DNA from: Paracamarosporium sp. OC-R06-R3
Taxonomy: Eukaryota; Ascomycota; Dothideomycetes; Pleosporales; Didymosphaeriaceae
Assembly: GCA_019828545.1 (NCBI GenBank)
Contig: JACVRA010000287.1
Span: 22,317 to 86,316 of the forward strand
Length of the DNA stretch: 64,000 nucleotides
Direction of reading: 5' to 3'
Shown: in pieces, positions 24,565-34,171 of the stretch
How the letters are laid out: each line of letters opens with the position of its first letter
Numbering within the stretch: the stretch's first letter is position 1
Notes under the pieces: model-generated
The model's database searches: none
Told to the model about the DNA's origin: nothing
The model's input: only the letters and a program-made list of their open reading frames with translations
Translations under genes and position numbers: made by a program

Positions 24565-27500
24565 CTACCTAGTCTCCCTTTTTTTCCTCGTTGTCCTCGC
24601 CCTTTTCTTCCTCGGCTCGACATACGCCTCCTCATCATCCCCGTCCTCTTGTCGACTACCCTCATCCTCTGGCTCAACAGCAGCTTTCCTTCCACCCCTT
24701 CGTCCTCTCTTCGTACCACCATCTGTAGATGCGTTCCCATCCGCTTCTGCCTGTGAATCTCGATTCTGCCTAACCGTCTCTGCCTCATTGCCAGCAGTCT
24801 CTCCGTGCACTACATCTGCCTTTTCTCTCTGAGCTAGTCTAGTCAATGCAGCACCTAGACGCTTGCCTGCGACACCCTTTCCTTTCTTTTGCCCAGTAGG
24901 ACCGCCACTGACCTCGCCTCTGACCCTTGGCGCAAATGCACCAGCACCCACATTACCTTCGAAGAATCGTGTCAGGTTACTTTGCGTCCCCTCTTTTTCC
25001 CTTCTCGCCATGTCTTTAATGACTGGCACAAGGACTTCGTCTGTACGCTCCGCACTCCATCCAATTTGGCTGCTTAAGAACGATCTGAGCGCATCAAGGT
25101 CAGGCACACCCCATTGGAATGGCATCGGATCGCTGTCAACTTCTGGCTTCATGTATGCTTCCTCAACCCTCGGATCCGGGAAGCCTGGAGGGAGGAAGAG
25201 TTTCGTTGCCTGGCTTCTCCTAAACCTCCGCCTGAACTGGCTTGCCTTATCCACATCTTTGGATATAGTCCCTCCCTGCACTCCATCCCACCACTGCCTG
25301 AACCCCGCCAAGCCGTCAAACTCACTCAGCAGTTCAAGTGCAGTCACTGGTCCAATACCCGGGATACCAGTCGTATAGTCGCTTCCTAGCAACTGCGCTA
25401 TATCAATCAACTTCTCTCTTGTCAGCGCAAACTCGCTGCTGAGGTCAGAAGCGAGGTAGCATTCGACGAACTTGGCAGCGTTGAACATATTCTTGTAGAC
25501 GCGTGTGCCGCCGAACAGAAACGTATCAGAGTCATCTGTTACGATACCGTCAACAAGGCCGAGGTGTACAAGCTCCGCACATTGCGCCTCCGCCTCCATA
25601 GGCGCTGTGATGTATGGTAGCCCGAAAAGCGTCAGTAGGTGCTGGCATTCCGCAACCATGGTTTGCGTTACCTCGTCGGCGTCTCGGCGGTCCTTTTTCT
25701 GTTGCGCACGCAGCTGCTTGAGTTCTTCATCGAAGTTGACGCAGGGGCGGGAGTTGTTGGTAAGCTCTTGCGCAAAACGAGCATGTTCTTCACCTTCAGC
25801 GGCGAGGGAAGCGAAGAGCTCTGCATCTTCAGGGTCGGAGTACTGATCGGAGGCATCATCCGGAACATCCGCGGGGGCATTGTCATCAGCTGTGCCATTG
25901 TAGGGTATAATAGGGGCTTCAAGGTCGTCGGGGCCTTGTAGAACGAAGGGAGACGGGGATCGGCGGCGGCGCTGGCGAGGAGATGGTGCAGGCTCTGCTA
26001 GTACATCTTCGAATTCAGGGGAGGGTGATGTGGCAGGTGCTGGACCAGCAGTGTTTTCTGTGTATATTGGAACGTCCTCGAACTCTAGAGATGGTGATCT
26101 TGAAGGCTCCTTCAGCGCTTCAGCAGAAGCTTCTTTGGTTTGTTGCTGCGAACGCTGCCGTCGCTCGTCTTCAGGTTCGCTTTCCGACCACTCAATCGGT
26201 TCGTCTGAGTCTTCTGCAAATGGGCCCTTCCCGTTCAGCTTTGTGTCTTGTCGTGGCGGTGATGGTTGGTTTTCTTCCAAAGCTCGGGGAGGCTCTGCAC
26301 GAGCCTTGTCAGCTAGATCACCCATGCGCAGTTTTGAATCTACGACCACATCTTCCATCTGAGCACTCTCATCGTCGTTCGACTCAACCGCAAGAACCTC
26401 TTTCAGCTTATCCTGAGTAGACTCGGCTTCCAAATCAATCACCTCTTCAGTGTCACGTTTGCGCAGGCGTGGTATCTCTTGGAATTGGAACTGCTCCGCC
26501 TCCTCCTTACGTGTCCGTTCCCATTCCTTCTTTGCATCCTCTCTATTGGTCTTTAATTCTTCCTCGATGTTACGGTCGCCACCGCTGAACCAAGGCGGCA
26601 GGGGTGCATCTTTCTTCTTCTCCTTCTCATTTCCCGCTTCCCTCTCGAAACCACCTGCATTATCTGTTTCAAGTTTCTCCATTTTTTTCCTGCCCAAAAG
26701 AGAGTTGCCAAGATTGAGCTTCTCGAAAGGGAGAGGCCCGTCAAATCCGGGTGCATTTGTCGACTTAGAAGGCTTAGGCACAGGCGAAGTAGCTTTAAAT
26801 GACGATCTTGGTGCTGGACGTGTCGCAGGGGCAGGCCGTTTGGATTTCCTGGACTCAGCGAGTGCTGCTTGTAGATCCATATCGTCATCTTCGCTGTCAT
26901 CACCATTGAACGGTCCCGGTCTAGGTGCCACTTTGCTGCTTCTTTGATTTGCCAATCTCGCGATAGCCAAACCCGAGCCCTTGGTGCCCGCGAAAGGATT
27001 GGTCTCTTGGGCTCGTTCTTGATGGAAAACCTCACGGTAGATATCCTCTTCTTCGGACTCTTGCTCTTCTGCTGTCCCATTCTGCTGCATCGACAGGGCA
27101 ATGGCCTGTTGTAGTTGGCGCTCCTCTTCATCATCGCCTGCAGGCACTTCACCCAAGTTAGACTCGTCTTCTGCTGTTGCATTCTCCCACTCCTGCTCGC
27201 CATCCTCCGCCAGGAAAAGGGAGTCAGGGTCTTCATTCTCGGGCGCTGGTCTCGCTGGTCTGGATGCTCTCGGCGTCGAAGGTCTTGCTTTGCGTGAAGC
27301 ATAGAATTTCTGGCGTCTCTTCGCAAGCTCCTGTGTAATAAAATCTCTGCCTTCGCGATCGCGCGCGGTCATGCCGGGCGGTGGCTTCGGCAGCCGATTC
27401 AAGCCCTCAATGGGCACATCTTCGAAGTCATCCTCATCCTCCCACTCTTCGTCCTCGTCAAGGTTTTGAACCGGAATACGATCCACATCAATTGGCTTAT

Positions 27501-28503
27501 CGGCTTTTCCCTCGTCTTTATTTGTGACGACACCCAGCGCCCATCCTCCCTCCACCCCATCATTCTTGACAAGCACATACTCCCGTCCTTTATCACCGGC
27601 AATCCGACTCGCAGCGCCAGCCCCAAACATTGAGTCGTCACTCATTCCATTGATGTTCATTAATCTCTGTGTCAACTCGTTTCTCTCCGTCACCCTCTCA
27701 ATCTGAAACTTCGAAAAAGCCATCCGATCAGGAAACATAACATCGAGCTGATCCTTCGAATATCCCATTCTCAGCCTACTCCTCAATCTCGCAGCATTCA
27801 GGATATTATACCGATCCGACGCAGGTAAGCTAGTGAAGAAGGGACTGTCGAAATCGATCTTAGAGAAATCGTATACGTTGATATCCTCGCCGCTATCGAA
27901 TTGGCGCGCATAGTGTTCCAGTTCCTCGAGGCTCATGATGCGCGGATCATTCGCGCCTCCCATTTCTGATATAGAAGTACCGAGGTCGGGAAGATGGTAT
28001 TGGTCTTTGCGCTTGAACTTGCGGTTTGCCAGGCGTTCCTGTTGCGTCTGTGTAACTTCCTCCGCGTACACCAGGTTCTCGGGTATGTCTTCCTCTGCCT
28101 CTTCTCTTGGATGCCGCGCAGCCTCCTTCCTTTTCTTCTCCTCCTCTTCAGCAACCCTCTGCATCTGCAGCACTAGAAGCTTTCCAGCCGTGCGCACCGC
28201 ATCCTCCCTCCTCCCTTCCCTTCTCGACTTCCGGTTGCTGATAGTCTGCCTCTTGAGCGCCGGGGCGCCGCCGTCGAAGACGAAAACAGGCTTGATGCCG
28301 ACGAAGAGGAGCTTGCATATTCTTCGGAAGAAACCGACGATGTGGGAGTTTCGTAGCGCATTGCCTTCCTTGTCGCGCACGGCTTTGAGGAATTGGTAGA
28401 TCCAGATAGAGGCATCGACGGCGAGGCGCTTCTTATTCAACGTTTCGATCTTGATGGGGCGGGCGCAGGGCTGGAGGACGGTCCAAAGACCGGTGACACC
28501 CAT
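24565..28503 (-). CDS. RAD2: XPG/Rad2-type DNA repair endonuclease, 1312 aa, single exon
   Basis: Structure-specific nuclease making the 3' incision in nucleotide excision repair; nuclear, partner of TFIIH. The start was set at 28503 because MGVTGLWTVLQPCARPIKIE is the invariant family N-terminus; the frame stays open 66 codons further upstream but that part is not family-like. The N nuclease domain has catalytic Asp30 (LAVDASIWIY) and Asp77 (VFVFDGGAP). A long acidic spacer follows, with two ubiquitin-interaction-like helices (RQLQQAIALSMQQ and MDLQAALAESRK). The I domain shows LPYITAPMEAEAQCAELVHL, GIVTDDSDTFLFGG and the helix-hairpin-helix GSDYTTGIPGIGPV. Near the C-terminus QSNLTRFF fits a PCNA-binding box and EPRKKRARTTRKK a nuclear signal. 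Yeast Rad2 is shorter (about 1031 aa); the extra length is spacer. Confidence 0.96.
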   Translation of the reverse strand: MGVTGLWTVLQPCARPIKIETLNKKRLAVDASIWIYQFLKAVRDKEGNALRNSHIVGFFRRICKLLFVGIKPVFVFDGGAPALKRQTISNRKSRREGRREDAVRTAGKLLVLQMQRVAEEEEKKRKEAARHPREEAEEDIPENLVYAEEVTQTQQERLANRKFKRKDQYHLPDLGTSISEMGGANDPRIMSLEELEHYARQFDSGEDINVYDFSKIDFDSPFFTSLPASDRYNILNAARLRSRLRMGYSKDQLDVMFPDRMAFSKFQIERVTERNELTQRLMNINGMSDDSMFGAGAASRIAGDKGREYVLVKNDGVEGGWALGVVTNKDEGKADKPIDVDRIPVQNLDEDEEWEDEDDFEDVPIEGLNRLPKPPPGMTARDREGRDFITQELAKRRQKFYASRKARPSTPRASRPARPAPENEDPDSLFLAEDGEQEWENATAEDESNLGEVPAGDDEEERQLQQAIALSMQQNGTAEEQESEEEDIYREVFHQERAQETNPFAGTKGSGLAIARLANQRSSKVAPRPGPFNGDDSEDDDMDLQAALAESRKSKRPAPATRPAPRSSFKATSPVPKPSKSTNAPGFDGPLPFEKLNLGNSLLGRKKMEKLETDNAGGFEREAGNEKEKKKDAPLPPWFSGGDRNIEEELKTNREDAKKEWERTRKEEAEQFQFQEIPRLRKRDTEEVIDLEAESTQDKLKEVLAVESNDDESAQMEDVVVDSKLRMGDLADKARAEPPRALEENQPSPPRQDTKLNGKGPFAEDSDEPIEWSESEPEDERRQRSQQQTKEASAEALKEPSRSPSLEFEDVPIYTENTAGPAPATSPSPEFEDVLAEPAPSPRQRRRRSPSPFVLQGPDDLEAPIIPYNGTADDNAPADVPDDASDQYSDPEDAELFASLAAEGEEHARFAQELTNNSRPCVNFDEELKQLRAQQKKDRRDADEVTQTMVAECQHLLTLFGLPYITAPMEAEAQCAELVHLGLVDGIVTDDSDTFLFGGTRVYKNMFNAAKFVECYLASDLSSEFALTREKLIDIAQLLGSDYTTGIPGIGPVTALELLSEFDGLAGFRQWWDGVQGGTISKDVDKASQFRRRFRRSQATKLFLPPGFPDPRVEEAYMKPEVDSDPMPFQWGVPDLDALRSFLSSQIGWSAERTDEVLVPVIKDMARREKEGTQSNLTRFFEGNVGAGAFAPRVRGEVSGGPTGQKKGKGVAGKRLGAALTRLAQREKADVVHGETAGNEAETVRQNRDSQAEADGNASTDGGTKRGRRGGRKAAVEPEDEGSRQEDGDDEEAYVEPRKKRARTTRKKRETR

Positions 28504-29549
28504 CTTCGTCGCGAGAACTGGATTGTCATTGAGGAGAAGGTTTCGAAGGGCTCCGCGGGCGCGTGTCGGAGGGTGAGAGTCCAGGTTCGCTGCCTTGTGA
28601 CTCCGCGTCGATGACGTGCATGCGTGGCGCGAACGCCAAGCTTCGTTCGCGTCGAGCTTGCGCTTCCTTCCGGAGAAAAGCTGCAAACAGTAGACGACCA
28701 CAAGGCATAGAAAGACACTGAGCTAGCGGTGCATTGCACTCATGAATGGCATAGGATACACAATGCGGTAACGGCTTGTTGAGGATGGTCTTCCAGCAAG
28801 CACATATTTGTATGGTAAATACCAGAGCTTCCCTAGGAAAACCTGAGTATTGTACACCTTTGTGTTGTACTTCACGAGGCACAGGACGCCAGGTTGAGTT
28901 CATAGAGTTAACCAGTACCCGATGGCTTTCTCTTTGGACACCGTTTGATCATTAGGTCGTTACGTCGTAGATGTCCAGCAAGCTACCCCACAATACAACA
29001 ACAATTCTTGGTACTGTCGACCTTTACGATATCTAGTGTCGAATAATACAGCAGCCGATACTGGCAGAACAATCGGAAGTTTTTCTCTCTTCAACAATCA
29101 CTGCATGCGTATAGAAAGTCGAAAGATTAAAAAGTATGTTCGATTTCATTTCATCGTTACACGTCCGGATCTGTGATGTACAATGCACCTTAAGCCGCAA
29201 AACAAAAACAAGCAAGCAGACAACTCTGAACTCTATTGCCTCGCCTCAACCCAGCCTCTCATCTAGCTGTTGTTGCTCCTAAGGAGGCCATCTCAGGCCT
29301 ACAACTTCAGAGCTCAAGCTGTGATGAGAGGCCAGGGTATGGCGTCAGCTGAGTTATAGAAAAGAACAAAATCTCAACACAACCCGAGCAAACAAAAACT
29401 CGAGTGATCGTCATCATACACAAAAGGCCATCCATCCAACGCCCCATGAGGGTATTACCGCACACCCGACCGTTGACCAAACACCATATTTTATGCAATA
29501 CATGCCCGAAGGCTTCAAGTGAGAGAGGAAAATGTGACACAATGCCACT
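28504..29549. other. Intergenic: RAD2 promoter and 3' flank of the BRCT gene
   Basis: About 1 kb with no supported gene. The part next to 28503 stays open in the RAD2 frame up to 28701 but is not family-like, and is read as leader sequence. Confidence 0.5.
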
Positions 29550-32500
29550 CTAGAAGAAACCCCGGAACTTCTTGGCTGGGGTTGTGATGCTGCCACCAAA
29601 GCTCTGTGTCGCCGTCCTTTTCTTGGTTGTCGACAAGAAATTGATGGGCGGGGCTTGACGGTTGGCGGTGGGTGTTGAAGGCATGCCTTTCATAAGAGCT
29701 GAGAACCTGCCAGACGTCACCGGCTTCTGGGAAAGCGACGAAGAAGGCTTTACGGGACCCTGTCCAAGCAACGAAGACTTCTTGGCTTGTTGATCGAACC
29801 AGGTGTCAGGTTCAGACGGTCCATCGAGCTTAGAGGCCGCCTGGGTAGTATGGTCAAGCGAGGAGGGCTTCGAAGGCGCCTGGCCAAACAATGAGGAGGG
29901 ACCCTTCGGTGTTGTTCCAAATAGTGAAGGGGCCTTGACAGGAGGCTGGCTGAACAACGAATTCTTGACAGGGGTTTGACCAAACAAGGAGCTCTTAACG
30001 GGGCGCTGGCTAAACGTCATACCCCTTGCAGGAGTGTGAAAGAGCGAACCAGCCTTGGTAGGCGTCTTCACCTGATCTTTGGACATACGCCATGGCTTCT
30101 TTGCTGGAACCGACAACGAGAATTTCTGGAGAAAGGTGCTGTCCTCGAAGTTGTTTTCCTTATCTTCGATAGAGGCAATGGAGCGGTCAAAATCGGAAGA
30201 AGTAGGCGTAGATGGCATATCTTCGATTGGTTTTGTAGCAGAGCTTGACTCCATATTGTTGAGGAATCTAGTGGGGGTCTTTGCTGGAGTGAAGAAATCA
30301 CGCCTCCTGGGAGCGCGGGTCACAGGTGTGCATACTGTCGCTGTAGCCAGATCGACAAGATAATCAGTCTCGTCTACGCGCTTCTTTGTCTGCTCCATAG
30401 CAACCAGCCAGCCAGTATTGATACACTTTACCGTGCCATTGGAGGCAACGACTTTGTCAATCGTCTCCTTGGAACCATCTTTGAAGATAACGTGGGTCAA
30501 GGAGGTCGTCTCCGTCCATTCACGGAAGACCTGAGCACCCATTTCTTCAAGCAAGGTTACGAAGTAGAAGCCTTGATCTTCTCCTTTCGTTGTCACGTCG
30601 ACTAGGAACCGCGTACCGCGGAGGAGACCTGAGTAACCGAAGTAGTCATCATCCTCGGCTTCATAATCTTCGCCCCAAGTGACTGTCTTCTTTGGAGTTT
30701 TAGCACCATTTTTCAACGGTGAGCGTAGAGCAGATTTTGTGGGGGAAGCGGGAACACCCAAGGTCGGAGGAAGCAGGGTTGGTGCCAAGCTGGTGCTGCC
30801 AATGATTTTAAGCTTTTCTTTTGGAATTACGCTTGTGATGGTGTCATCATCATCAAGTTGCATTAAGTCTGATTCGTCGGCTTCAAGTGCAGACTCAAAT
30901 TCCTCAGATTCATCGTCACTGGACAGTTTAGAAGTGCTCTCCGCTTGCACCGGAGAATTCGCGACATTATTGGGAGCTGGCGTATTTGGATAGCTAGGCA
31001 GCTGGTCAAGCCCTTGCTTGATCGTCATAATGTGAGCTGGAGTAGTAGGATAGCCAACAGGAAGTTCCTTGAGCGCCTCTCGGGTGGACACTGGGGCTGC
31101 GATATGGGCCGGGGTTTGCGGGTACTCGGCCAACTGCTTGAAAGCCTGTTGGTTCTCAAAAGCGTCTACGAATTGATCGGGCGTTGATGGGTACTCAGCG
31201 GCAAGCTCATTGAAAGCCTTTTGATTCTTGTGGGCCGATGCGATATGAGCAGGAGTCTTGGGATAACCAGGCAGCTCATTCAATGCCTTCTGATTTCCGT
31301 ATGCCTCCACAATGTGACCCGGGGTCTTGGGATACTCCGGTAGCTGGTTGAATGCCTTTTGATTGCCATAGGCCTCGACGACGTGCGCGGGTGTCCTGGG
31401 ATACTCGGCTGGAAGTTCTTCAAGAGCTTCCTGATTCAGCATTGCTTGCATTGCCTCTTCGCTCTGAGCTGGAGTCGTCTGCACCGGCGTTTTCGGAGAA
31501 CCAGAAATTTTGGCAGGGGTAACTGTGTGAGAACTAGGCACATCAACAGCAGAAGGCTTCCCGATATTCTCGTTTTGATCCTCTTCGTCGTCTGATGAAT
31601 CTGGAACACTGAACGAGGTAGGAAACGGCTCGGAGGAGACATTCTCTTGAAGTGGGCTTTGCTGCTGGGGCTGTTCGCTAGGGACCACGATGTGGGCAGG
31701 GGTATCGGGGTAACCAGCTGGAAGCTCCTTCAAGGCGGCGCCACTTGAGATAGGTGCTGTGATATGGGCGGGCGTTTTCGGGTATCCAGCAGGGAGCTCT
31801 CTAAGTGCATCCCGACTTGTGATGGGCGCCGAAATGTGGGCAGGTGTCTTAGGATATTCAGCAGGAAGTTCCTTTAGCGCATCGCGAGAAGAGATAGGTG
31901 CCGCGATATGGGCTGGCGTCTTCGGGTATCCCGCAGGAAGTTCTTGGAGCGCATCTCGGCTTGATATGGGTGCCTTAATATGAGCAGGTGTATTTGGGTA
32001 TCCGGCAGGGAGCTCCTTCAGTGCATCGCGACCGGAGATGGGTGCCGTGATGTGACCTGGTGTATCAGGGTAATTGGGAAACAGAGTGAAGGGCTCCTCA
32101 GCTGGAGTGGCTGCAGGTTGGCTCTCAACGGCAGGTTTTGAGGCGGGCTTTCGAGCGGTTGCCTTCTTGGCAGGCTTGCGAGCTGGCTTCTTGAGCGGCG
32201 ATTCCGTGACCTCAGTGTCGGCTGCCGGCGGAGCGATGGAGACGGTGGCCTTGCTGGCGCGAGTTGCTCGCTTCGGGGCTGCTGAGATGTCGGGGACTGG
32301 CGCAGCGACAGTCATCTTGGCTGACTTTGCAGCAACAGATTTGGCTGCCTTGACGGGAGCTTTGCGCGCACGGGTTGTCTTCTTCGCGGGCTCCTCAACG
32401 GCGGGCTCCTCTGTTTCCTCCTCCTGCTTCACGAGCTCGGCAGGGTCGGCAGGCACAGCAGTCTTGCGGCCGCGAGTAGCGGGTTTCGCGCGCTTTGGCG

Positions 32501-32765
32501 CTTCGACCTCCTCAACCCGAGGCTCCTCGACGGCCTTCGCAGCGCGCCTTGTTGTCCGCGTCGCAGGCTTCTCGGTTGAGGCGGAGGGAGCTTCGGCTGC
32601 AGTCTTCGTCTTCTTCGTCGGTTTCTGGGAGGGCATGGCTTCGGTAGGCGCGGCGAGGTCCTCGACGGCCTTGCGCTTGCCAGCGCGCTTGGGGGGCGCT
32701 CTCAGCGCGGAGGTGGCGGCGGCGGCATCGCCCGTGGCTTTGCCTCGGGAGCGAGTCGCAACCAT
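29550..32765 (-). CDS. BRCT protein with thirteen YPxTPAHI repeats, 1071 aa
   Basis: Probable nuclear scaffold. The start at 32765 (MVATRSRGKATGDAAAATS) is preferred over the upstream in-frame ATG at 32921, whose extension is His/Gln-rich and leader-like. Residues 1-215 are Lys/Ala/Pro-rich and histone-tail-like (KKTTRARKAPVKAAKSV). Residues about 226-362 and 445-604 hold two blocks of a 24-residue repeat, best copies PAGYPKTPAHIAAPISSRDA followed by LKEL; thirteen copies counted, each with a Thr-Pro. An acidic Ser-rich stretch follows. Residues about 711-807 form a BRCT domain (LLRGTRFLVDVTTKG, VTLLEEMGAQVF, TSLTHVIFKDG, KCINTGWLVAM). The tail has FxQTPVK-type repeats (SLFGQTPVKNSLFSQPPVK) and ends KKFRGFF. 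BRCT domains bind phosphopeptides or DNA-damage partners; the Thr-Pro repeats are possible CDK sites. I know no named orthologue. Confidence 0.85.
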   Translation of the reverse strand: MVATRSRGKATGDAAAATSALRAPPKRAGKRKAVEDLAAPTEAMPSQKPTKKTKTAAEAPSASTEKPATRTTRRAAKAVEEPRVEEVEAPKRAKPATRGRKTAVPADPAELVKQEEETEEPAVEEPAKKTTRARKAPVKAAKSVAAKSAKMTVAAPVPDISAAPKRATRASKATVSIAPPAADTEVTESPLKKPARKPAKKATARKPASKPAVESQPAATPAEEPFTLFPNYPDTPGHITAPISGRDALKELPAGYPNTPAHIKAPISSRDALQELPAGYPKTPAHIAAPISSRDALKELPAEYPKTPAHISAPITSRDALRELPAGYPKTPAHITAPISSGAALKELPAGYPDTPAHIVVPSEQPQQQSPLQENVSSEPFPTSFSVPDSSDDEEDQNENIGKPSAVDVPSSHTVTPAKISGSPKTPVQTTPAQSEEAMQAMLNQEALEELPAEYPRTPAHVVEAYGNQKAFNQLPEYPKTPGHIVEAYGNQKALNELPGYPKTPAHIASAHKNQKAFNELAAEYPSTPDQFVDAFENQQAFKQLAEYPQTPAHIAAPVSTREALKELPVGYPTTPAHIMTIKQGLDQLPSYPNTPAPNNVANSPVQAESTSKLSSDDESEEFESALEADESDLMQLDDDDTITSVIPKEKLKIIGSTSLAPTLLPPTLGVPASPTKSALRSPLKNGAKTPKKTVTWGEDYEAEDDDYFGYSGLLRGTRFLVDVTTKGEDQGFYFVTLLEEMGAQVFREWTETTSLTHVIFKDGSKETIDKVVASNGTVKCINTGWLVAMEQTKKRVDETDYLVDLATATVCTPVTRAPRRRDFFTPAKTPTRFLNNMESSSATKPIEDMPSTPTSSDFDRSIASIEDKENNFEDSTFLQKFSLSVPAKKPWRMSKDQVKTPTKAGSLFHTPARGMTFSQRPVKSSLFGQTPVKNSLFSQPPVKAPSLFGTTPKGPSSLFGQAPSKPSSLDHTTQAASKLDGPSEPDTWFDQQAKKSSLLGQGPVKPSSSLSQKPVTSGRFSALMKGMPSTPTANRQAPPINFLSTTKKRTATQSFGGSITTPAKKFRGFF
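30952..31430 (-). repeat. Second block of YPxTPAHI coding repeats
   Basis: Seven diverged copies of the roughly 72-bp unit inside the BRCT gene. Several have VEAYGNQKAFNEL in place of the APISSRDALKEL half of the first block, so the two blocks expanded separately. Confidence 0.85.
31679..32087 (-). repeat. First block of YPxTPAHI coding repeats
   Basis: Six copies of a 72-bp in-frame unit (24 residues), five nearly full and the last truncated. Copies are more alike than those of the second block, pointing to recent expansion or gene conversion. Confidence 0.88.
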
Positions 32766-34171
32766 TTTGCTTGCGGTCGAAGGTGTACCAGTTAAGAGTT
32801 GGGTGTGCTGGTTGTGCTGGTTGTGCTGGTAGGGATCGCAATGGTGTGGGTGTGAACGCGACCGAGCTTTGTTGTCTGTGTGTTGTTGCCAAGGCCTCGC
32901 GTATGTAAGCGGTGTTACCACAGCAATGCCGCGCTAGGTGTCAATAGAACAGCCATCTGCCTGACAAAACAAACCGGAGCTTTTTGGGTAGAAGTAGTGC
33001 CAAGAATGTTCGGTTTACGTGCGCGATATGCTCATTGCAACATTAGGAGCCCGGGCACGTCAATGTATCTAGGGATGGAGCCGCCTTGTACAAACATGCA
33101 GACGTTGCGCGTCCAAGCGGCCCTGTTGGCCGGTGTGCGAGTGTACGTGACTCTAATCCCACTGTTGCTCTTGCTCGTGTGACAAGCAGCGCCATGCAGA
33201 CACCAATCTTTGTGTTTGCTCAAGCATTCCCACCTGAAGAGAGCTGAATACGGGGATTTGCTGCGGGGATCTGGAAGGCTGTGGACACAGGTGCATGATG
33301 CATGATGCCAGGACAGCCTGCTGGCAACACCAGCATCTTTTCTTTTCATGCCACATGATTACTCATGCATGGCCCGAGGAAGTCCGGCGTTCCCCAAGTC
33401 AAGGGTCGGTCTTCCCCGGACATTGGGTCCTTCAGCCGTAAAGTTTATATTTGCTTTATCGTGGAGACATCCCACGCCGGCGCTGTGCACATGCAGAAGA
33501 GCTACGATAGCATTGGTGCACCCTTGCTCCGAGACACGGTGCGCATCCTTAGCTCCCGTGTAGACGAGCACCTCCACACACCTCTGCCACCGTCACCGTG
33601 GGTGCGTTCCGTGACGCAGTCTTGTTTTGCATAAAGCAGGGCGATAACTTGGGACCAGTCAGCTCTCCGCTGAGCCCACCCCGCGCAGCAACAGTGCCCT
33701 GTCCAAGCTTGAGTATCCAATAAAGAATGCTGGGGGTTGACGAGATAACGGATCGAGCAAATCAGCGAGGGGTGGCAAGCAGAGGGACTCGTCGACTAGC
33801 CGCCTGAGTAACTGCGTACATAGTACAGCTGCGGGGAAGCGGCTAGACCCGAGTGCACCAGGAACAAGCAAGCAATCGAACCATCGAACAAGAACAAGGC
33901 CCCTCCACGGCTGCGATCAGAATCTCTACCCTCAACTCACATTTCTGCTCCACCTTTACGCTCCATTCATACTTCTGCTCCACTTTTATACCCTCAACCC
34001 ATACTTCTGCTCCACCTTTACCCCCAACCCATACTTCATTCAGCTCCATCGTTACTCTCAACTCATACTTCTACGACCAGAATCCTTACCATCAACTCAT
34101 CATTTGACCACCCACCCCTCCACGGCTGCGACTAGAATCTTTACCATCAACTCACACTGCTGGACCGCACA
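32766..34171. promoter_or_regulatory. Divergent intergenic region between BRCT gene and Zn2Cys6 gene
   Basis: 1.4 kb separates the two opposite start codons. The first 150 bp on the BRCT side are CA/GT-rich with a short TGGTTGTGC run. The last 270 bp, ahead of the regulator, hold the CT-rich tandem repeat annotated separately. No gene is supported in between. Confidence 0.5.
33900..34160. repeat. CT-rich imperfect tandem repeat upstream of the regulator
   Basis: Units of the type CTCATACTTCTGCTCCACC followed by TTTAC recur about five times, and a longer word (CCCCTCCACGGCTGCGA plus AGAATCT) occurs at both 33900 and about 34114. It ends about 12 bp before the ATG at 34172, so it forms the 5' leader or core promoter of the Zn2Cys6 gene. 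Confidence 0.75.

Noticed and set aside
26553..27326. 257-aa minus-strand open frame inside RAD2
   Set aside because: A shifted frame of the low-complexity acidic spacer of the repair nuclease; no independent start context or motif.
32074..32832. 252-aa plus-strand open frame in the BRCT gene
   Set aside because: Exact antisense of the Lys/Ala-rich N-terminus of the BRCT protein; Ala/Gly/Val/Ser-rich as expected from reverse reading.
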